64,000 bases of DNA, from contig NC_054751.1 of the NCBI RefSeq assembly GCF_018143015.1, positions 28,006,783-28,070,782 of the forward strand. The letters run 5' to 3'. Source of the DNA: Lytechinus variegatus (Eukaryota; Echinodermata; Echinoidea; Temnopleuroida; Toxopneustidae). Below the pieces are notes generated by a model, which saw only the letters and a list, made by a program, of their open reading frames with translations, ran no database searches and was not told the origin of the DNA. This document shows, piece after piece, positions 23,272-35,200 of this stretch (position 1 is its first letter; each line of letters starts with the position of its first letter). Position numbers and translations under genes: made by a program.

Positions 23272-26200
23272 GTAAAATTACAAACATTTTTCGAAAATTT
23301 ACACCTAAGTTAACTTGTTCTTTGCTTTTCTTGACCCCTCGCTTGATTTCCCTCCGCCCTCCAGCAGGTATTTTACCACATGCACAGACGAAGAGATTGG
23401 AAAGAGCGGGCCGCGCGCCTGGGACTCATCGGCTTGCTTCGTAGAGTGAACATGCTGAATGGTATGATGGGGTGACCTGTGACCATAATTTGCGCACATT
23501 TTAAAAATCATCATGAAGTTGATTTTCAATCAAAAATTTCTCACAGCTCACACAAAATTAATCGAAATCATGAATACCAAACGGAAGGCAAGATCCTAAA
23601 GCCAAATTTGCTTGATCGACGGAATTATAAATAAAGTACTAAGTCAGAGCGGCGCTAATGCAGTTTCGCACCGGCCGATTACCAGCACACCTAATCACCA
23701 ATACTTGTTCCCAAATGTCATGACAAGTCTCTCAGTCACATTTCGATGTCAATATATCCACCACTTTTCAAAATATTGTGATCGGGAATGGCAGTATTTC
23801 GGCTTCGATCTCAACGTCGTTGATCGACACGGCGTAGACATCGCTTCGCGGATCGCTTGGATTCACCGTGCACCGTAATGTTGATATGAACTAAAGTTAG
23901 CAACCAAATCATGCGAAAATGTGGCTAACAAACTGCCAGCATGCAGCATGCGAATCTATGTTCGCATGATTTAGTTGCTAACTTCAGTTCATATCAACAT
24001 TACGGTGCACAGTGAATCCAAGCGATCCGCGGAGCTATGTCTACGCCGTGTCGATCAACGACGTTGAGATCGAAGCCGAAATACAGTCATTCCCCATCAC
24101 GATATTTTGAAAAGTGGTAGATATCTTGACATCGAAATGTGACTGAGAGACTTGTCATGACATTTGGGAACAAATATTGGTGATGAGGTATGCTGGTAAC
24201 CGGCCGGTGCGAAACTGCATTAGCGCCGTCAGAGCTACCACCAAGTCTCACGCATGATTTATGCGTGAGTCTCAACTCCTCATGCAAGCATTTTGGGACT
24301 CTTGTTCATCCCCTCAAATCTCTGTCTCACGCAACTATCACAGCCTATCCCCATATACATTGTACACAATGTCTGTGATCTCACTCAGATTCACAGAAAA
24401 TCTCACGCATAGCTGGTCTTTGAACTTGGCATCTCTGCTAAGTCTATAGATATCTAAATCTAGGTCATAATCATAGACAGCTGGCAGCCGTCTGTTTTGA
24501 GGAATTTTTTAAACATTTTTTTTCAATTTCTCCTCGTACACAGACGGCTCGCTATCGTGCAGCCACCATTAGGGGACTTGCAATGCAAAATCCCCCTGTC
24601 GCGGCTCTTCAAATTTTGTCTTAAATTAATAAAAATTTTGAAAATTAACGCGACCAAAATGCAAATTTATATTTCCTCTTGGCATTAATTGCAAAAAACA
24701 GAGAAAAATGAAGTTAAAAGAAACAAAAACAGTGACTTACCTCGGCTGTCGCGCAAATTCACTTCCCCGTTTAATCCGATCTTAAGTACATGAACATATG
24801 GCCATGGAGTCCCCTGTACAGATCGCGCTAGAACTTCGGTCTCTGTATTTGGTGAGTGAAGCCAAACAGAGTTCAGCTGAACAACCAACAAAACAGAGAC
24901 TGAAGATTTTGGTCTAGGTCATTCAAGGGTTTCTCTGGTATAGCGATCTCAAAATTCCATGGCGATCGACTAGTGCGCACTGAAAAAGTTTCTTAAAAAG
25001 TGTGACCTTAATCTGCGCATAATCATTTTGCAAGACTTTAGAAAAGAAATCAAGCAGACAAAGGTAACATAATTGTATCAGGTGGAGGTTAAATGCCATA
25101 AATTTGACTATCAGTAATTGGAGACCTCTGCTTGCAAACTGGCGATTTCTTAATGCTTGTCAAGAACATCAGATATTCTCGGAGCAGATGCAAAATACAA
25201 CAAAGTTTGCCAAATAAATGTTTTGCCAATATTTTCACAAATAGAGACCTTACCTACAAGATAATTACCATATTGAGTAATTTGAAGTCGCTCTTTCTTT
25301 TGGTGATATCAGTTTTTCAACATATATTTATTAGTTACTTAAGATATTGGAGAGTGCATAAAATTAGGTAACGTGCAAATTAAGGTCACACTACTGTAGT
25401 ACGGGGTATTTCACATCCTAGTATTCTTCAACAGAGGCAGCCCAGCTGACATGTTATCAGGTTTAGAACTTACTGGCCAACTCCCAGTTTTCAATTACTC
25501 AGAGCCTTGTTGCATTCTTGGTAACATTCCAGGCAAATTAGTCAAGGCACATCAATATTCATACAAATGTAAATTAATATAACAAAGTATAACTGAATAT
25601 TCAAATATACAACAAAATATATATATTGACTATTCAAACTATATGCAAATTATTATTTAAGCTTGAGTGCATCAACTTAAATTATAACCAATCAGAAAGA
25701 GAGGGAGAGAGAGGAGTGAAGAAAGCTGTATGAGGGATGGTGGAGTGATTTAATACAAAAGAGCCTTGTGTGAGGAGTGTACAGCAGTTACGAGAGCTGT
25801 ACAGAGTTAGATGAAAAGGGTGAATATAAATGAGGGATGTTCTATTAGAGAAAAAGGGATGATTCATGAATAAGAGTGGAAAGAAATATAAGTACAAGTT
25901 TAATCCCTACACTTCCATACATTATCAACTAATATATGGTTTTATTCCGGTCAAATTTTTTGGCAGCGAGGTGAGTTTGAGTCCCAAAGGTACAGGTAAG
26001 AAACACTAAAATTGAGAAATCTGAAGTGAACAAACCGGAGGTCTCAACAACCTTTTGTTATTTTGGGAGGGGGGGGGGTGCATATTGAACTCTTTCCTGA
26101 AATTGACCTGTCACACAATAATCTACCTATTGATTGCAGTTGATCAACAAAAGGAAGAAGGAGAAAAGAGATCAACAACAATAACTGAGATTGACTTGGT

Positions 26201-29200
26201 TTAGATCTACCAGTAATTTGCAATTATGTAACATCAATTGGCCACTTTTGCATGGTGGTATAGGGGTACCGTAGCCTAAATTTTGTTTCATTGAGATACT
26301 AAATATTTGACATCACAGAACCTATTACCGGTACATGTGGTTTTGGGGTTCAATGACTTATTTCTTAATTGAAAGTGGGTCAAATTTGAACTTTTGAATT
26401 TGAAGGATACAAAATTAACCTAATTAAAATAATTAATGCCTATTTGTGTGGACTATTCATGGTGGAAGTTTGATGAATTTTAAGAAAATATGATATGATT
26501 GAATCTATGTAAAGTGTTCAGTATTACGATCCATACACTCAAGTCCAAGTTGAGGCTTTTTATGATGAGAAAATAGTGAAAGGAATCACGTCAATGTCCA
26601 CACAACCCAGACACGAGGGTTGAGGTTTCGTGAATTCTTTTATTGACCAACCAAAACAGTCTTGGTCAGAACACTACATCCCCATTTGCTTCAACATCCT
26701 CAGCCTACTGTATGTTTAACATGAAGGGAAGTCCCTGCAGAAGTCTTCTGTCTCAAAATCAAACTCTTCTTCAGGTGCAATTACCCTCATCCAACTAAAA
26801 CAGTAGGAATGTCCCTGCTAGTGACATTGTCATCAAGAGTCACTGGACTGTGTAGTGCAGTGGTGCACTTCAAAGTACAGAAGAATCCCTAAAGGGGATA
26901 CATGAATTGGCATTAGTGCTACCACTACATAGGCAGGATAGAATTAGCCAATGAGCAGAGAGGGAAATGGTTAAGGCAAAGTTGGCATAAGTAGAAAGAG
27001 GGAGAGAGAGTACTAAAGAGATTCAGATTTCTTTCCAACAGAAATTACATAAATATTGGTACAAATAATTTTTTATTAGAAAATAACAAATATTTATGAT
27101 ACAAAACATTAATGATAATATATAATGATAATACCAAACATTTTGTAGACAAATTATAATATATAGTTTAGAAAGAAGAAAGGTATCTGTGGAAAGTTGA
27201 CAGTAAAGTGAAACATATATGTTTATATTATACATATTTAAATACTACACGTATTGAAATTAAATAATAACTAGATTTTTAGAAAAATTGTACAAAAAAA
27301 AAAAACAATTTACAAGAATAGCAAATTCAAAGTTACACTATGAATGTTTTATATTCTCAATTTATCTTAATCATCTTATTTATTCATGGACTTAATTGAC
27401 CTTTGACATTCGCATTTTTGTTATTTACAGGGGCATCTAGAGTTGAGCTTTGTTCAAATTTGTTTGAAGGGGGAACCACTCCAAGCATTGGTGAGTATAT
27501 GAATTAAGTAAAATTTTCACAAACACTCCTGGTAATAAATCAATTCACCACAAAAACTTAACATTAAACATTAAGTACAGGGAAAAACGTTCATCTATTC
27601 ATGGGGATGTTCAAAGTCACTTTAAAATCGCATAATTTCTGCAAAAAGGGGGAAAACTTGTTTGTTTTCTGAATGGAGACTGGTCAGTTAGCTCTTTCTT
27701 CTTTATTCATTTCTGTCACAAACTGTAAAATTTGAAATTTACATGATAGGTTTTGACGAGTGATGGCAATTTCGAACTCTAAACATTATCCCCTTGTGGT
27801 CTTACCTTTAAATGACAATCATCGATTCTCTCATGTGCATTTGACTAAATTGCACATATAACTATTTTTGTGAAAAATAAGCGAAACATTAAAATGTCAT
27901 AATTTTATTTTACATAAGATTTTGATGAAATTTTCAGCATTATGCTTGTCTGATTTTTCTCTATTGATTCAAATCAACATATTTCTGTGGTGGACTTGAT
28001 CTTTAAATACTTTCAAGTGATAAGCAGGGGTGGTATTCTGTAACTCTGTCATAACTTTTGTCATAAATTTTGTCATTTCTCTCCGAGATATGACACAGCT
28101 ATGATTGTCACAAATCGGTATTCTGAACATTGTCTTTTCCCTGTCATATCTCTCAAAGTTCCCACCCATCTTTTCGGAAGCGAGCCAATCAAAATCATCG
28201 TTAGTTCCCAGTTGGAGCCCTTCTAGCCAATAGGAAAGCCCCATGGCAGGTAGGGCGTATCCCCAAAACAGTTGCTGGCATCGCGCAACTACGCGTATAT
28301 TGATGCGCCCTTCTAGCCAATAGGAAAGCCCCATGGCAGGTAGGGCGTATCCCCAAAACAGTTGCTGGCATCGCGCAACTACGCGTATATTGATGCGCCC
28401 TTCTAGCCAATAGGAAAGCCCCATGGCAGGTAGGGCGTATCCCCAAAACAGTTGCTGGCATCGCGCAACTACGCGTATATTGATGCGCTTAATTACAAAG
28501 AGAGACAGGGAGCTGTGAAGAATTTTAGAGGAGAAGTATAAAAGTAAGGAAAACAGAGAAAAAAAGGAGGAATAAATATGTAGGGCCTAACTAACTGTAG
28601 CATGAAAATATAATTTTGAAAATTGTTATGGAAGATGAGTGAAACTAATACCACAATCTAATCTAAATAATATAATTGTTTGCTTGACATTCAGTCGGCA
28701 GGGTATTGGGATATTTGGTACTAAAAGATATGACAAAATTTATGACTGCTACCCCCCTGTCATAACTTTTGTCATATCTTTTGCTTGTATAAAGGATTAC
28801 GCGCATTTAAAGCCACATTTTTTTTGCTGCGCGCTAAATAAAATTTATGACAATTTTTGTGACGAAAGTTATGACATCCACCAGAATACCGATTTTGTCA
28901 TATCTCTGAGATAAGATAAAATATGGAGAAAAGACAATGTTCAGAATACCGCCCCAGGATATTATTATTTGAAAAGCCCAAGTTTCTTTATTATTCCTTG
29001 TCAACAACCAATCTGTTTACTACCGGTAGTCATTTCAGCATCTTTAAATTTGCATTATTGTCTTTTCTAAACGCCAGTTATTCTATGTAATTTGAATTAG
29101 TTGAACTGTTTATGGTCTAAATTTTCATTTAGTGAAATATTATGAATAGACAAAGTAGATATTAGACATCTATGCACTAGACTAAATGAGGGTTAGACCA

Positions 29201-32200
29201 ATTGAATATTAGACCAAGCGATGGGTGGACCAAACAGTAATTAGACTAAATTGACAGTAGATCAAGTGGGTTCAGACTAAATAGATTCAAACTAAAATGA
29301 TTTCGAATGTTATTTTCTCTACAAATAAAAAATAAGACCTTTAAATCTGAGCTAATTTAACTTATATACCTATCTTTTGTAGCAACTATGTGAATAATGT
29401 CTGGCGTATTGGGGAGCTGGTGTCTTTGGTTGTTTTACAAATAAAATATACACAGGTTGTTCATCATCATTTAACCGTGGAACATGAATATGTTGAATAT
29501 TATGTGACATATTCGGGAGCTGGCACCTTTGAATATTTTGACAGATAAATAGTGCTATACAAAGGCTGTTCAGCGCATCATTTAACCGTGGAACATGCAT
29601 TATTTCTTCTCTGCCCCTTATCTTACACAATATCCCTCCTTCTTACCCCCAGGAATGCTCCAGGTGATCAAGAAGGAATGCCCAGATCTTCCTGTCTTCA
29701 TTCTGATACGCCCCAGAGGAGGGGATTTTGTTTATAGCATGTTGGAGATGGAAGTGATGAAGCAGGACATTAAACTGATGAAAGAGCATGGAGCGGATGG
29801 CTTCGTGCTTGGAGTTCTCACAAGGTACCTGGGATTTCAAAGTTGGTGTTGTCCGTTTGGTGTTTATAGTTTGGACTGACAATTACATCAATGAAGCACA
29901 TGTCCGTTATTATGAGCGTTTTATTTTTTTGTTTTAGCTTTGATCATTGTTTATTTTCCTGTATTAAATGTCCTAAATTTCTCCCTCATACATGTACATG
30001 TTTGCTGTATGTAAATAATGAATTTCATTCAATCATTTCAATATTTGATATGTTCAGAGTTGATTTATTTATACTTTTTTACTTGATTATAAAAAAAATT
30101 TGAATTGAAAATCCCCCAAGAGGAATCTTCAAATGAAGTCTATAATGAAAATAACATACAGGAATCGTTACGTTTAAAAATCGTTACGTTTAAAATCGTT
30201 ACGTTTAAAACGTTTGCATTTAAAACTCTCCCTTCCCCTAAAACAAGAATTATATGATTTTTCAAATTCATTATACATAGTGAATTTTTTTATATAAAAA
30301 GCTGTGACTATCCTATTTGAAATATATTTAAGGGATTTAATTCAGGTTTCATTTTAAATCACTTTGATACCCTATGGCTTGGGAAAGAAATGGATGAAAG
30401 TTTATCTACAAGAATGAAAGTTATAAGCCTAATGTCTATGATTATTTCCAACTGATGAAAGTTTGTATAGAATCAACCAATGGATTTCAAATATAGGATA
30501 TTTTTGTTGTTAAATAAAAATAATGATAATAATAATGATATATTTCCCGATGGTAGCCACTTCAGTTTCAAAAACTGTTCTCCCAGCGGGCCCTGCTATT
30601 TTATTTGAAATCCCGGCTAAGCTAGGCTACCTACTTTGGTGCACACAGCTCTTTGAGGAATTACTTCCTGTCGGTACCCATTTGCCACACCTGGGTCGAA
30701 AGCAGCACACTGTGGATGAATTCCCTGCTGAATATAGCATTCTATTTCTCAACATAGCAACTATCAGACTTTTTATTGCCAATAAAGAAAATGATGAAAG
30801 CTTATTATCTGCTGCAAGTTACTCTTTTGTATGCATTATCACTAACCTTTAAAGGAGAATAAAACCTTTAGAACAAGATAGCTTGTTAGAACAAGATAGC
30901 TTGCCAATGGAAGGATCTCCATAATATTAGTGATTGCAATATTCAAATGCTCATAACTTTCTCATTGCTTGTCCGATTTTTCTCAAACTTTGTTGATCTG
31001 TTTCTTTGATTTTTCTGTTTCGACACAGGCCTACTTATTCCAAAGGTTTCATTCCCCTTTAAGAAATTTGTGGTTTTGGTTGTTTTTATTCTCTATTGAT
31101 TGATTACTTTTTTTGTTTAGTGATGGAAATGTTGACAAGGACAAGTGCAGAGAGTTGATGGGTAGGTTAATTATTTCTAATTTTGTGGATAATGCTTGAA
31201 TTATTATCAAAATTGATATTTAACAACACACTATGTAGGATCATAATAATAATGATATAGTGGTATATTTACCCAGGGTAGCCACTTCAGTTCCAAAAAC
31301 TGTTCTTCCAGTGTGCCCTGCTATTATTATCCTGACTTTAGCTAGGCTGCCTAGGTGCTCAAGCATTCAAGGAATTAATCCTGCTGGGTACCATTCACCT
31401 CACCTGGGTCGAGTGCAGCACAGTATGGATAAATTTCTTGCTGAAGGAAAACACGCCATGTCTGGTATTAGAACCCATTACTCTCTGTTTGATTATGCAC
31501 CTTATGATTAAAAAAAAGTAAACATGCATGCAAGTCACATGTGTGTGTAGGAAATATTTAATTCTGCAAAAGTCACATTTAAACAAATTAAAGTTAGAAA
31601 GTATGATTTACATTTTATTTTACATAAACACCATTGTTAATACTCCTGCTCTTGTTACATATAATCAAATAGTTATGTTAGAATTTTGTATCTCTTAAAA
31701 CATTTTTGGGCTAGAAGTGTACGGTTTACCTATAATTAGCATTGTGTGATTGATGTCTTCTGTCTTCGATTTTTGTATGTTACCATTTAGAGGAGTATTC
31801 TTTCATTCATTTATTGGAGTATTCATTTGCTTATTTAGACTGAGTTTTTATCTTTGATTTTGTTTTTTAACCGAAACAATTGACACTTTGTGTTTGTTTA
31901 TTTTTCATTTAGATCTGTGCAGACCACTCCCAATGACATTTCACAGAGGTAATTCTATTGTTTACTTGGCTACTTTTAATAAGAAGATTAATTTTCTATT
32001 TTGGGATGATGTGGGCTGAAAATATGTATATCTAAATAAATAGAGTAAAATTCACATATCAAAATCGTGAAAATGTCATCAAAATCTAATAACAAATAGG
32101 GAAGTTCTTGAATTTTACAGTTTAGTAATATATTCTTAAAACAGTTAATTTCATGTCGTAATGAATATTCATTAGATGGGCTGATGATATCACATCTCCA

Positions 32201-35200
32201 CTTTGCTTTTTCTACTGTTATTAAATGAAATCATACTTGTTTCATTTTTTCATACATGCATGAATGATATGTCTCCCTTATAATGAAGTAAGTTAAAGCA
32301 ATGAATATCCAATACATATAATCTGTTGTTATTCCAATATTTTTGGTACTTGAAGGAACAAAAATGGAATAAACCTAATTTCATGAAATAAAATACAGAA
32401 GAACAAGTGGGAATATGACATCCGTTTGCTCATTGAATATTAATGAAGACATGCCTAGAACTGTTTCACTGGAGTAATGCAAAAAAAAAAAATTTTGAAA
32501 ATGCCATAACTTTGTTGTTCCTTGTCTGATTTATATCAGATTTTCAGTATTTTGTTTGTCTGGGTTTTTTTTTCAAAATTTGTTAAAATTGTATTATTTT
32601 CAGCCTTGAGTATCCCTTTAACATACATTAATTGATGGGATGGGGATAGGGGATAAATGAATTACTATTGTGTGATTGATTTACCCTCATTTTTGTTCAA
32701 TGTAATGTTAGCAGGCAGCAACCTCAAAAAAAGACTTTATTAGCCCCCGCCCCCACCTTCAGCATGTTTGTGCAACTTCAAGTTTTAAAATATGTTAGAT
32801 TTCTTCTATATGTAAAAGGGATAGGTTTTAGCAAATTTGTTGAGATGAGTTTCAATCCCTATATTATGAATCGTGTTGAAGGCATTCTTTTCACTGAAAT
32901 GCAAATTTGTATAGGACCCTTTGTTAAGAATTGTTTGTTTGAAAAATGCTCTGTAAACATAAGTGAGCTTTCCTTTCTTCTCTCTCTCTATGATTCTTTC
33001 TTTCACTCTCTTTACCATATCTCTCTCTCACACACACACACACACATATACACACACAATTTATTCTCTATCACCCTTCTTCTCTGTATCATTCCCTCCA
33101 CACATTCTATTTCTGCCACTTTTATTCCCCACATTCTATTTTGTTGATCTCCACTTGTCCTTTTCCTATCTTTATTCCTTCTATTCTCATCTCTCTCAAT
33201 TTCCTCTTCTACCTTAAATGATAATAATGAGATATGTATAGCACACTTTCCATCTTGATTAGATGCTCAAAGCGCTTCAGAGCAGAACAACAACAATAGC
33301 TATTATACATTTTTTAACAATAAGTCAATGTCTATCAAAAAGCACTCTTAAACAAGCATGTATATGTTTTCAGGTTGCCCTTGAAGGTGGTTGCAGAAGT
33401 CTGGGTTTTCAAACTCTGTGGAAGGGAATTCCAAAGATTAGGCCCTGCATGAGCAAAGGCCTGTTCCCCACATGATTTCTTAACAACTGGAATTTGTAAG
33501 AGTTAAGATGATGAGGATCATATTGTTGTTCGTAAGGGTTGGTAATTATGCATCAAAGACTCATTGTAAGATGTAACTGAGAGAAGTACATGTACCCCTC
33601 TTGGTTTTTTATTCTCATCATGCTTTATCATTTCCTTGTTTCTCTATACATTTATTTTCTTTGTTCAGCTTTTGACATGTGCACTGACGCTCATGGCGCT
33701 TTGGAGGATATCATCTCCCTTGGTTTTGACCGCTTGCTGACCAGCGGTCAAGAGTCAACAGTCTTAGAAGGGCTACCCTTGATTGCTGACCTAGTGACTA
33801 GGGCAAGAGGAAGAATAGTCATCATGCCTGGTCAGTTGAATTTTAAACACGTTGTTTATAAGCCCATCACTCTATCAAATACATGTACTGTTTAAACTTT
33901 TTAAACAAGTTGTTTCAAAAGTTTCAACAATTTATTACAAACCACTTTTTGTGTTTATAGTGATATATTGACATTTATAGCACATATTTTTATTGCTTAA
34001 ACAATGTGCTATTTTTTCTGTTGTATAGTGATTAGAGCATTGGAATCATGTTGTGAGTTCAATCTCTGCTCAGCCGTTATCCCCACTTTAATCGATCAAT
34101 TTTTCCTGCTATGGAGTACCAAAGTGATGATGTCACAAAAAACTTTGTTTTTGCATTTCAGCGTTTTTGATACCATATTTTGGTAGTGATGAAATAACTC
34201 CACAACCCAATTTTACATGGAAACATTGGGGGCGGAAGCCAAAAATTTTGGGAGGGGACAACAAAAAAACCAAAAAAAGAAAAAAGGTTCTCAACCCAAA
34301 AATTTTAGGGGGACATAGGAAAATAAATTGACAAGCAAAAAAAAAAAAGGTCATCAAAACAAATTTAGGGGGGGCATCCCCCCCTCCTCAAATTTAGTCC
34401 CCCCCCCCGCCTTCCGGCGCCTATGCATGGAAATGCAAACATTTGTTAGAGTGCATGCGAAACCAGATGCCCTTAAAGCCCCACTTGGAGTCCTCCTCGA
34501 CTGCACATATCTGGCCAGGCTTACTACCCATAATGCAACATTCAGTGTAGTCTTGTAATGTAGGCCCGTTTGAATGATAATACATTATATCGGGACTCAA
34601 TGCAATCTTATCACAATAATAAGGTTACCAAGTAGCAAAATAAGTATTGAAAATATTTTACAGGACCAAGATGAAAAGTAGTGTCCTGATGTACAAAATA
34701 TATATTTTAATACTAGTATAAAGAAAGATATGAAATGATAAAATAAATCAACAAATTTAGCACCAATTGTCTAAACTATGCTTTATCATTGGATCATTCT
34801 CAATATATGTGTTGAATACTTAATTTCAATTAAACATGAAATCTATATACTGTCCATGGTTTAATCTCAACCCCTCCACCTCCCTCACCCCCCCCCCCCT
34901 GGCCCTTGGTTTAAACATATCTATTAAAGGGGAACGAAATCTTTGGAATAAGTAGGCTTGTGTTGAAACAGAAAAATCAAAGAATAAGAACAAAGTTTGA
35001 GAAAAATTGGCCAAACAATGAGAAAGTTATGAGTATTTGAATATTGCAATCACTAATACTATGGGGATCCTCCCATTCCCGATGCGACAAGGATGTGTGA
35101 TGTCACATGTGAACAACTTTCCCTTTGATGGACTATAAAATACCCCCAAAATGTCTCTTTCAGCTTTTTCTTGTGGTGATACAAACTCTTTATCCATGAT

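Noticed and set aside
27969-28461. 151- and 86-residue repeat-containing frames
   Set aside because: Produced by the 90-bp triplication, a multiple of three; no homology recognised and set in a transposon within a CUTC intron.
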